Positions 52,566 through 59,794 of a DNA stretch of 59,794 bases are shown one piece after another. A model generated the notes under the pieces. It was not told the origin of the DNA. It ran no database searches and worked only from the letters and a program-made list of their open reading frames with translations. How positions within the stretch are numbered: position 1 is the first letter of the stretch; each line of letters begins with the position of its first letter. A program made the position numbers and the translations under genes. Source of the DNA: an uncultured Pelagibacteraceae bacterium (lineage in GTDB: Bacteria > Pseudomonadota > Alphaproteobacteria > Pelagibacterales > Pelagibacteraceae); the NCBI GenBank assembly GCA_902536575.1, contig CACAYA010000003.1, positions 1 to 59,794 on the forward strand, written 5' to 3'.

Positions 52566-55170
52566 ACTTTTATTAACATTTTTTATAAATTTTTTTTTAT
52601 TCATGGCAAGTACTGTCTTAAGTCAAGATCAATTCAATTTTGATGTAACTGAAGTTGAAATTACTGAAAATGGAAATAAGTTTAAAGGAATAAAGAGAGG
52701 TACAATTAAGACAAATGATGGAATCATAATTAATGCTGATGAATTTGATTTCCACAAAGTTACGAATATTTTAAATGCGAAAGGTGAAGTTCAGGTTTTT
52801 GATCAATTAAATAATTATATAATTTACTCAGATAAAATTACTTATTTTAAAAATAATGAAATTATATTTAGTTCAGGAAACTCTAAAGCGATCAGTGAAA
52901 ATATAATTATCGAAGCAAACAGATTTGAGTATGATAAAAATTTAAATATAATAACAGCCAACAATAATGTAAGAATCGATGATATAAATGAAGGTGTAAT
53001 AATTTTTTCTCAAAATGTTATATATAAAAAAAATGATGAACATATTATTACAAAAGGGTTTACAGAGTCTAAAATAAAAAAAAAATACGATTTTTATTCT
53101 AAGAATGTTTTTTTAGATCGTGGGAAAATGGAATTTAGCTCCAAAAATCCAACTCAAGTTTTGGATGGAGATTTTAACTTGTATGAATTAGATGAATTTA
53201 AGTATTTTAAAAATAATAATTTATTAAAAGGAAAAAATGTAAAGATTACATCAAATTTTAATACAATTGATGAGTCAGATGAGTATTTTTTTGAAAATGG
53301 TATTTTTAATCTTGAAAATAAAAATTTTGATGCCGCTAAAACAAAAATATCTATGCAAAAAGGTTTATTTGGTAATCCTGAAAATGACCCAAGAGTTATT
53401 GGTATATCATCTTTTAAAAAAAATAACATAACACAAATAAATAAAGGAGTTTTTACTAGTTGTAAGAAAAATGATAAATGCCCTCCATGGAGTATCCAAG
53501 CACAAAAAATTAAACATAACAAAAACAGAAAACAATTAATTTATGAAAATGCGTTGTTAAAATTATATGATTTTCCTGTTGTGTATTTTCCTAAATTTTT
53601 TCATCCTGACCCTACTGTGGAAAGGCAATCTGGAATTTTGGTTCCTATTTTAAATGAGTCACAAATATTAGGCTCATCTTTACAAATACCGTACTTTAAA
53701 GTATTGTCTACAAACTCAGACATAACTTTTAGACCAAATATATTTGACAGTAATGTGCTTTTACTTCAGAGCGAATATAGAAGTAAAAAGGAGAACTCAA
53801 CACTTTTAGCAGACTTTGGATTTACAAAGGGATATAAATCCTCAATTTCAAATAAAAAAAAAAATATTTCGCATCTTTTTGCTAAGTATAAATTAGACTT
53901 AAATCTTGATAATTTTATTTCGAGTAATTTAGATTTACAATTAGAAAAAGTTACAAATGATACTTATCTTAAAATTTTTGATGGGAATCTATCTGAAACT
54001 AATATTAATATTAAACCAAATAAAGATAAATTAACTTCTTCATTAGATTTATCATTTGAACATGAAAATTTTAATTTTTCTACTGGGATGAGTAGTTATG
54101 AAAAATTATCTGGTAAAAATAGTGATAGATATCAATATATTTTGCCTTATTATAACTTTTCAAAAAACTTCTTTGAAAATCAGAGTTTATTTAATATAGG
54201 TTTTGACTCTTCAGGTAGTAACAACTTAAAAGATACTAATAATTTAAGATCAAGGATTGTTAACAATTTAAGCTTCGAAGGTTTAGACTATATATTAAAA
54301 TCTGGAGTAAAAAATAATTTTGGCATTTATTTGAAAAATTTAAATACAGTTGCCAAAAATGACACTAAATATAAATCTAGTCCACAAGTAGAGTTGATGA
54401 GTATTTTTGAGGCCAGTACAAGTTTGCCTTTAATTAAATATGGGGAAAAATATGATAGTACAATTGAACCAAGAATTTCTCTAAGATTTAACCCAGGAGA
54501 CATGAAAGATTACTCACAGAGTAGCAGAAAAATAAGTGCATCAAATATGTTTAGTATTAATAGGTTGGGTCTTACAGATACATTCGAAGAAGGTAGATCT
54601 CTAACAATGGGTTTTGATTATAAAGTAGAAAATATTGAAGATATAAATAAATATTTCGAATTTAAAATCGCATCTGTATTAAGGGATAATGATAATCAAA
54701 ATATACCAACATCTAGCAATATCAAAGAGAGTGGTAATATAATTGGATTAGTTAAAAATAATATTAATAAAAATTTAGATTTTGTTTATGATTTTTCAAT
54801 AGACAATAATTTACAAACAATTGAGTATAATTCTTTAAGTGCTAATTTTAGTTTAGATAAGTTTACAACAGGTTTAAAATTTATTGAAGAAAATGGAAAA
54901 TTAGGTGATGCAAATTCTATAGAAAATTCATTTACTTATGAATTTGACGAATATAATTTCTTATCTTTCAACACTAGACGTAATAGAAAGATAAGTCTTA
55001 CAGAATTTTATGATCTTATATATGAGTATAAAAATGATTGTCTTACAGCTGGAATTAAATATAAAAGAACCTACTATCAAGATAGAGACCTGTTACCAAC
55101 AGAAAATCTTATGTTTTCATTAACAATTTTTCCATTGACTACTTATGAAAAAAGTTTTGACAGAAATTAA
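52555..55170 (+). CDS. lptD: LPS-assembly outer membrane protein LptD
   Basis: An 871 aa outer-membrane protein with a signal peptide (FINFFLFMASTVLS), an N-terminal OstA/LptA-like beta-jellyroll (about 45-200) and a C-terminal beta-barrel. SCKKNDKCPPWSIQA near residue 305, and the last block NDCLTAGIKYKRTYYQDRDLLP, are family motifs. Cysteines are available at both places for disulfide bonding. It completes LPS transport to the cell surface with LptE, which is not seen here. It overlaps lptG by 11 bases and precedes the surA-like gene by 3. Confidence 0.92.
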   Translation: MKSKLLLTFFINFFLFMASTVLSQDQFNFDVTEVEITENGNKFKGIKRGTIKTNDGIIINADEFDFHKVTNILNAKGEVQVFDQLNNYIIYSDKITYFKNNEIIFSSGNSKAISENIIIEANRFEYDKNLNIITANNNVRIDDINEGVIIFSQNVIYKKNDEHIITKGFTESKIKKKYDFYSKNVFLDRGKMEFSSKNPTQVLDGDFNLYELDEFKYFKNNNLLKGKNVKITSNFNTIDESDEYFFENGIFNLENKNFDAAKTKISMQKGLFGNPENDPRVIGISSFKKNNITQINKGVFTSCKKNDKCPPWSIQAQKIKHNKNRKQLIYENALLKLYDFPVVYFPKFFHPDPTVERQSGILVPILNESQILGSSLQIPYFKVLSTNSDITFRPNIFDSNVLLLQSEYRSKKENSTLLADFGFTKGYKSSISNKKKNISHLFAKYKLDLNLDNFISSNLDLQLEKVTNDTYLKIFDGNLSETNINIKPNKDKLTSSLDLSFEHENFNFSTGMSSYEKLSGKNSDRYQYILPYYNFSKNFFENQSLFNIGFDSSGSNNLKDTNNLRSRIVNNLSFEGLDYILKSGVKNNFGIYLKNLNTVAKNDTKYKSSPQVELMSIFEASTSLPLIKYGEKYDSTIEPRISLRFNPGDMKDYSQSSRKISASNMFSINRLGLTDTFEEGRSLTMGFDYKVENIEDINKYFEFKIASVLRDNDNQNIPTSSNIKESGNIIGLVKNNINKNLDFVYDFSIDNNLQTIEYNSLSANFSLDKFTTGLKFIEENGKLGDANSIENSFTYEFDEYNFLSFNTRRNRKISLTEFYDLIYEYKNDCLTAGIKYKRTYYQDRDLLPTENLMFSLTIFPLTTYEKSFDRN

Positions 55171-55173
55171 TAA

Positions 55174-56100
55174 ATGAAATTAAAAATAATAATTTATTTG
55201 TTAATATTTTTTTTTAATATTGGTAACCTATATTCAATAGAAAATAAGATTCTTTTAAAGATAGATAATGAATTGATTACAAGTATAGATATTTACAATT
55301 ATACAAAATACTTAGTTAAATTAGATGCAGATTTAAAAAATTTAAGAGATGAAGAGATATATGAGATTGCAAAAAATTTATTAGTAAAGCAGAAAATAAA
55401 AAAAATTAAAATTATTAAAGATGATATATCTACTAACATAGAACGAGAAACAATGGATGCATATATTAATTCAATATTTGCCTCAAAAGGTATAAAAAAT
55501 CTTGATGATTATGAGAAATTTATAAAATCTATAAATTTAAATTATGAAATGATGAAAGATTACTTAGAAAATGAACTAATATGGAACAACATAATTTTCA
55601 AAAAATTTTCATCAAGTATAAAAATTAATAAAAAAGAATTAGAAAATAAAATAAGAAATACAAATAAAGTAGATACAATATCGTATTTGTTATCAGAAAT
55701 AGTTTTTGAAGCTAAAAATAAATCTGAAATAAACGAAAAATATGTGAAAATTAAAGATACAATTGAAAAAGATGGATTTAAAAAGGCTGCACTAATTCAC
55801 AGCACAGCTGACTCGTCTAGTAATGGAGGCAATATTGGTTGGGTAAATGAAAACTCAATAAATAAAAAAATTCTAGATATTATATCTAATCTAAAAGTAA
55901 AAGAATACTCCAAACCTATTTTGTTCCAGGGAGGATTTTTAATCTTAATGATTGAGGAAAAAAAATCTCTTAAAAGAGAATTAAATATTGAAAAAGAATT
56001 GAATAAACTAGTGAATTTGATGACAAATCAGCAATTAAACAGATATTCTAATATATATTTTAATAAAGTTAAAAAAGAAATTCAGATAAATGAATTTTAA
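55174..56100 (+). CDS. surA: SurA-like periplasmic chaperone/peptidyl-prolyl isomerase
   Basis: A 308 aa exported protein with a signal peptide (IIIYLLIFFFNIGNLYS), an N-terminal SurA chaperone segment starting NKILLKIDNELITSIDIYNY, and one parvulin-type domain. In that domain ISYLLSEIVF, SNGGNIGWVNENSI and SKPILFQGGFLILMI are recognisable, but catalytic isomerase activity is uncertain. It helps fold outer membrane proteins such as LptD. It is shorter than the two-domain E. coli SurA (428 aa). It overlaps pdxA by 11 bases. Confidence 0.85.
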   Translation: MKLKIIIYLLIFFFNIGNLYSIENKILLKIDNELITSIDIYNYTKYLVKLDADLKNLRDEEIYEIAKNLLVKQKIKKIKIIKDDISTNIERETMDAYINSIFASKGIKNLDDYEKFIKSINLNYEMMKDYLENELIWNNIIFKKFSSSIKINKKELENKIRNTNKVDTISYLLSEIVFEAKNKSEINEKYVKIKDTIEKDGFKKAALIHSTADSSSNGGNIGWVNENSINKKILDIISNLKVKEYSKPILFQGGFLILMIEEKKSLKRELNIEKELNKLVNLMTNQQLNRYSNIYFNKVKKEIQINEF

Positions 56101-57061
56101 AAATTGTACTCTAGTTTTAGCTGGTGAGCCTAATAGTATATTTTTAGAAATTTTTTTTAAATCATTAAAAAAAATAAATACTAAAAATCCCTTAGTATTA
56201 ATCGGGTCTTTAAAAATATTAAAGTTTCAAATGAAAAAATTAAGTTTTAAAAAAAAAATTAAAATTTTGGATTTAAATAATTTAAAAAATTATAAACTTA
56301 ATAACAGTTATATAAATTTAATTAATATTGATTATAATCATAAAATAGCTTTTGGAAAAATTACAAAGAAATCTAACAATTACATCGAGAAATGTTTTAT
56401 CACTGCATTTAAAATTATTAAAGAAAATAAGATAAAAAAAATAATTAATGGTCCAATAAACAAAAGAACTTTTTTAAATAATAAATTTTTGGGGATTACC
56501 GAGTATATTTCCAATAAGTTTAATATTAAAAAAAACTGTATGTTAATTTATAATAAAAATTTATCTGTATGTCCTATTACTACCCATTTACCTCTTAAAA
56601 ATGTATCTAAAAAAATTTCGAAGCAAAAAATTATAGAAAAAGCAAAACTTATTAATACATTTTATAGGAAAAATTTAAATATTAGGCCACGTATTGCAAT
56701 TCTTGGTCTCAATCCTCATTGTGAAAGTATAGATAAGTTCAATGAAGATCAGAAAATAATTATACCTGCGGTAAAGTATCTAAAAACAAAAAAATATCGT
56801 GTTTCAGGACCATTTTCTGCTGACACTATATTTTTAAAAAATAATAGATCTAAATTTGATGTAATTATTGGAATGTATCATGACCAAGTTTTAACCCCCC
56901 TAAAAACCATATTTGAATATGATGCAATAAACATTACTCTTGGTCTACCCTTCCTGAGAATTTCACCAGATCACGGGCCAAATGAAAAAATGTTAGGTAA
57001 AAATATATCTAATCCTATAAGCCTTATAAAAGCTATTAATTTTTTGGATAAAGTTGATTAA
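56090..57061 (+). CDS. pdxA: 4-Hydroxythreonine-4-phosphate dehydrogenase
   Basis: A 323 aa pyridoxine-pathway enzyme in its conserved place between surA and rsmA. Metal histidines are in ITTHLPLKN, GMYHDQ and PDHGPN-type blocks. Substrate-contact Lys (HDQVLTPLK), Asn (NITLG) and Arg (PFLRIS) match E. coli K274, N283 and R292. The GHTE substrate motif reads LGITE, so the residue equivalent to E. coli H136 is Ile, and DHGTA reads DHGPN. These two changes are unusual. It overlaps surA by 11 bases and rsmA by 8. Confidence 0.85.
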   Translation: MNFKNCTLVLAGEPNSIFLEIFFKSLKKINTKNPLVLIGSLKILKFQMKKLSFKKKIKILDLNNLKNYKLNNSYINLINIDYNHKIAFGKITKKSNNYIEKCFITAFKIIKENKIKKIINGPINKRTFLNNKFLGITEYISNKFNIKKNCMLIYNKNLSVCPITTHLPLKNVSKKISKQKIIEKAKLINTFYRKNLNIRPRIAILGLNPHCESIDKFNEDQKIIIPAVKYLKTKKYRVSGPFSADTIFLKNNRSKFDVIIGMYHDQVLTPLKTIFEYDAINITLGLPFLRISPDHGPNEKMLGKNISNPISLIKAINFLDKVD

Positions 57062-57839
57062 AGCAAAAAAAAGTCTAGGGCAAAATTTTCTAATAGATAA
57101 AAATATTTTAGAAAAGATTGTAAACACAACTTCAATAGAGGGAAAAAATATTCTTGAAATAGGTCCTGGAACTGGAAATTTAACATCTTTTATTTTAGAA
57201 AAAAAACCTCAAAAACTTTTTGTTGTTGAGAAAGACTCCTATTTAGCAGAGGCTCTTAAAGATAAGTATCGTGACAATTTAATAATATATAATAAAGATA
57301 TTCTAGAAATGGAGGAGGCTTCTATATCAAATGAAAAATTGACTGTTTTTGGCAATCTTCCATATAATATTTCTACAGAAATCTTGAGTAAATGGATATT
57401 AAATCTTAAAAATTTTTTTTGGTTCGATCACTTAATTCTGATGTTTCAAAAAGAGGTTGCAGATAGAATTATAGCTAAATTTAATACGTCTGATTATGGA
57501 AGATTGGCAATATTAACAAATTGGAGACTTAGTGTTGAAAAAATTTGCGATATAAAGCCAATTTCTTTTTTACCGAAACCAAAAATTTATAGTTCGTTAT
57601 TATTTTTTACACCTAAAAAAAAGTTTATTACTTTAAAAGATCCTAAAAATCTGGAAAAAATTACTAGAATTTTTTTTAATCACAGGAGAAAAATGATAAA
57701 GAAACCTTTTAACCTATTATTTAGTAACAACCAAGGAGTTTCAGATAAACTTAAAATTAATTTAAATCTAAGACCGCAAAATTTAGATTTTGAAACCTAC
57801 TATAAGTTGACTGTTGAGTATGAAAATTTAAAAAGTTAA
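57054..57839 (+). CDS. rsmA: 16S rRNA dimethyladenosine transferase (KsgA)
   Basis: A 261 aa SAM-dependent enzyme that dimethylates two adjacent adenines near the 3' end of 16S r[23 protein letters not shown] opens it, [11 protein letters not shown] binds SAM, and [10 protein letters not shown] is motif IV. The C-terminal helical domain has [13 protein letters not shown]. The start is TTG at 57054, 8 bases inside pdxA; no ATG fits as well because the AKKSLGQNF motif must be kept. The stop overlaps convergent gmk by 12 bases. Confidence 0.95.
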   Translation: MIKAKKSLGQNFLIDKNILEKIVNTTSIEGKNILEIGPGTGNLTSFILEKKPQKLFVVEKDSYLAEALKDKYRDNLIIYNKDILEMEEASISNEKLTVFGNLPYNISTEILSKWILNLKNFFWFDHLILMFQKEVADRIIAKFNTSDYGRLAILTNWRLSVEKICDIKPISFLPKPKIYSSLLFFTPKKKFITLKDPKNLEKITRIFFNHRRKMIKKPFNLLFSNNQGVSDKLKINLNLRPQNLDFETYYKLTVEYENLKS

Positions 57840-58460
57840 CCTACTAATATGTTTTCGTATGAATTCAAGATCATAATCTTTGGATCCATTATTTATTTCT
57901 GCATCAATAAGATTTTTAATTCTTTGAAAGCATTTTTTTAGATCTTCATTTATAACAACATAATCATAGTTAATCCAGTGCAAGACATCTCTTTCGAACT
58001 GCTTCATCCTCTCTTCAGCAATAAGTTTATCTTTCATATCTCTATTTGATAATCTTTGAAACAATACCTCTTTACTTGGAGGCAAAATGAAAAAAGTAAT
58101 TAATTTATAATCTAATTTCTTATTTTTTATTTGATCTGCACCTTGCCAATCAATATCAAATAAAACATTCTTACCTTTACTAAGCTTATCAATAACAGGT
58201 GATCTTGTAGTGCCATAAAAATTATCAAAAACTTTTGCATATTCTAAAAACTCTTGATTGTTAATTAATCTTTTAAATTCATCTTCATTAACGAAGTAAT
58301 AATCTTTATCTGGTGCTTCGTTAGGTCTTGGTTTGCGAGTAGTGTGTGAAATTGAAACTTGAAAGTTATTTATTTCTGATAACATTTTTACCAGAGTAGT
58401 TTTTCCTGCTCCTGAAGGAGAAGATAAAATTATCATTACCCCGTCTTTGTCTAAGGGCAT
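57828..58460 (-). CDS. gmk: Guanylate kinase
   Basis: A 210 aa kinase converting GMP to GDP. The P-loop is [10 protein letters not shown] (12-21). [21 protein letters not shown] binds GMP, and [12 protein letters not shown] the second phosphate site. Standard length. It follows acpP by 8 bases and lies next to rsmA, as in other alphaproteobacteria. Confidence 0.96.
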   Translation of the reverse strand: MPLDKDGVMIILSSPSGAGKTTLVKMLSEINNFQVSISHTTRKPRPNEAPDKDYYFVNEDEFKRLINNQEFLEYAKVFDNFYGTTRSPVIDKLSKGKNVLFDIDWQGADQIKNKKLDYKLITFFILPPSKEVLFQRLSNRDMKDKLIAEERMKQFERDVLHWINYDYVVINEDLKKCFQRIKNLIDAEINNGSKDYDLEFIRKHISRLTF

Positions 58461-58468
58461 TCTGTATT

Positions 58469-58708
58469 CTAGTTTGCTTTTCCTTCGATAAACTTAACAG
58501 CATCACCTACTGTTAAAATTTTCTCAGCTTCACTATCTGATATTTCTGATCCAAACTCTTCTTCGAAAGCCATCACTAATTCTACAGTATCTAAACTATC
58601 AGCTCCTAAATCGTCAATAAAACTTGATTCTTCAGTAACCTTTGCTTCATCAATTCCTAGGTGATCAGCTACAATTTTTTTTACTTTGCTTGAAACGTCT
58701 TCTGACAT
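58469..58708 (-). CDS. acpP: Acyl carrier protein
   Basis: A 79 aa acidic carrier for fatty-acid chains. The phosphopantetheine serine is in [19 protein letters not shown] near residue 36. The first half ([13 protein letters not shown]) and the acidic helix II are typical. It has its own promoter at 58733-58760 and a strong AAGGA ribosome site, in line with very high demand. It follows fabG on the same strand. Confidence 0.96.
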   Translation of the reverse strand: MSEDVSSKVKKIVADHLGIDEAKVTEESSFIDDLGADSLDTVELVMAFEEEFGSEISDSEAEKILTVGDAVKFIEGKAN

Positions 58709-58732
58709 ATTGATCCTTTTTGTTATAAATTC

Positions 58733-58760
58733 TTAATAGTTTAAAAACTTCTTTTGTCAA
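58733..58760 (-). promoter_or_regulatory. acpP promoter overlapping the fabG stop
   Basis: On the minus strand a perfect -35 TTGACA (58755-58760) is followed by a 16-base spacer and the -10-like TATTAA (58733-58738). The TGA of the -35 is the fabG stop codon. AAGGA (58714-58718) precedes the ATG at 58708 by about 5 bases. Confidence 0.6.
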
Positions 58761-59494
58761 GCCATATACATTCCACCATTAACGTGCAAAGTCTCTCCAT
58801 TTATGTAATCAGATTGATTTGAGCTCAAAAATAAGACAGCATTAGCGATATCATCTGGGTCTCCTAGACGAGCTGAGGGAATTTTTGACATTATATCTTC
58901 TTTAAATTTATTATTTAATTTGTCAGTCATTGCTGTTTTGATGAAGCCTGGAGAAATACAATTAATATTTATATTTTTTTTTGCGTATTCTAATGCCAAA
59001 CTTTTTGACATCGCTACAATACCTGCTTTGGAAGCAGTATAATTAGCCTGGCCTAAATTTCCTGTATGTGCAACAACTGATGTAATATTAACAATCTTGC
59101 CAGATTTATTTTTAAGCATTTTTTTAATTGCAGATTTACTTATTAAGAAAGTTGATGTTAAGTTAATATTAATTACTTTTTGCCATTCTTCAAAACTCAT
59201 TCTAATTGCTAGATTATCTTGGGTGACTCCAGCATTATTAATTACACAGTCAAGATTTCCACCAAGTTGAATTGTTGCATTTTCTATAAATTCCTCGATT
59301 TTATCACTTTGAGAAATGTCAAATCTCAGTATTTCTATATTTTCAAATTTTTCTTTTAACTCGTTAAGTTTTTCTATTCTTGTACCAGAAGCTAAAATAT
59401 TTGCCCCGGCTTGGTATAATTTTTTAATTATCGAATTTCCGATACCGCCGGAAGCGCCAGTAATAAGCATATTTTTACCTTTTAGATCTGTCAT
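58757..59494 (-). CDS. fabG: 3-Oxoacyl-ACP reductase
   Basis: A 245 aa NADPH-dependent short-chain dehydrogenase of fatty-acid synthesis. ITGASGGIGNSI (residues 11-22) binds NADPH, NNAGVTQDNLA is the second motif, and S (ITSVVA), Y and K (YTASKAG) form the catalytic triad. It ends with the LHVNGGMYMA type C terminus. It overlaps fabD by 4 bases and is followed by acpP, the fabD-fabG-acpP order. Confidence 0.96.
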   Translation of the reverse strand: MTDLKGKNMLITGASGGIGNSIIKKLYQAGANILASGTRIEKLNELKEKFENIEILRFDISQSDKIEEFIENATIQLGGNLDCVINNAGVTQDNLAIRMSFEEWQKVININLTSTFLISKSAIKKMLKNKSGKIVNITSVVAHTGNLGQANYTASKAGIVAMSKSLALEYAKKNININCISPGFIKTAMTDKLNNKFKEDIMSKIPSARLGDPDDIANAVLFLSSNQSDYINGETLHVNGGMYMA

Positions 59495-59794
59495 ATTTTT
59501 ATATTCTCTATATCACTTTCACTATTTATTGTATCAATTTTAATATCTCTATTAATTCTTTTTACTAAACCTGACAAAACTTTCCCTGGTCCAATTTCTA
59601 TAAAATGACTCACGTTGTTTTCCATCATATTAATGACACTTTCTCTCCATCTAACTCTACTTTCTATTTGTCTAATTAATAGAGTTTTTAGCTCACTTGA
59701 ATCTTTGATCTCATTAGCAGTCACATTAGAAATTAATTGATTTTCTCCATTTTTAAAATTTAGTTTATTTAACTCATCTGCCATAATTTTGGTA
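59491..59794 (-). CDS. fabD: Malonyl-CoA:ACP transacylase (partial, C-terminal part)
   Basis: The reading frame stays open to the right edge of the window, so only about the last 100 of ~310 residues are present. MADELNKLNF, QLISNVTANEI and IEIGPGKVLSGLVKRI are the FabD C-terminal blocks. The ATG at 59784 is internal, not the start. FabD loads malonyl groups onto acyl carrier protein, and its stop overlaps fabG by 4 bases. Confidence 0.93.
   Translation of the reverse strand, partial: TKIMADELNKLNFKNGENQLISNVTANEIKDSSELKTLLIRQIESRVRWRESVINMMENNVSHFIEIGPGKVLSGLVKRINRDIKIDTINSESDIENIKI

Noticed and set aside
1..59794. Phage defence, mobile element, CRISPR or biosynthetic cluster
   Set aside because: No integrase, transposase, repeat array, toxin pair or NRPS/PKS gene is seen; the accessory part is carbohydrate metabolism only.

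Overview
The window looks like a chromosome segment of a SAR11-type marine alphaproteobacterium (Pelagibacterales). The evidence is the very low GC content, the near absence of intergenic space, convergent genes that share stop-codon bases, and alphaproteobacterial gene blocks (lptF-lptG-lptD-surA-pdxA-rsmA-gmk; NDUFA12-DUF2155 beside accC/accB/aroQ; hda-DUF2066-purM-purN-ndk; iscR-sufBCDSU). No rRNA, tRNA, CRISPR array, insertion sequence or phage gene is visible. The species call is inference from these features, not from a marker-gene search.

Region 1 (1-18180) is an accessory carbohydrate/cyclitol catabolic island. On the left edge a PdxA-family dehydrogenase (5'-truncated by the window) overlaps an enolase-superfamily sugar-acid dehydratase. 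Facing them is one long minus-strand unit: iolD, an Idh/MocA oxidoreductase, a 2-hydroxyacid dehydrogenase, a FrcBCA/Rbs-type sugar ABC importer, a FucU/RbsD mutarotase and a ribokinase-type kinase. Divergent from iolD are an aldehyde dehydrogenase, an HpcH/HpaI aldolase and a second 2-hydroxyacid dehydrogenase. Then come iolE (minus), and a plus-strand set with an Idh/MocA protein, an iolG-type inositol dehydrogenase, a 2OG-Fe(II) oxygenase and a homocysteine methyltransferase-family protein. IolG, IolE and IolD are present, but no IolB, IolC, IolJ or IolA is seen. The neighbouring dehydrogenase, dehydratase and HpaI-type aldolase could form a non-phosphorylating bypass from 5-deoxyglucuronate to pyruvate plus malonate semialdehyde. 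This is the main novel hypothesis here and is inference. No transcription factor is encoded in this region.

Region 2 (18172-34209) is mostly core: an EamA exporter and a YbaK deacylase, glnA, a 57-aa ORF, the complete suf iron-sulfur operon under an IscR-type regulator with a near-consensus IscR operator, an alpha/beta hydrolase, anmK, tyrS, an AsmA-like protein, and prfB with its programmed +1 frameshift intact.

Region 3 (34209-59794) holds pbp1A, an RNase E/G without the zinc-link cysteines, thiS-thiG, aroQ-accB-accC, DUF2155 and NDUFA12, an orphan NrdJ-type TSCPD protein, aspS, hda, DUF2066, purM-purN, ndk, pepA, the LPS-export genes lptFG-lptD with surA-pdxA-rsmA, gmk, and the fatty-acid genes acpP, fabG and the end of fabD, which runs off the right edge.
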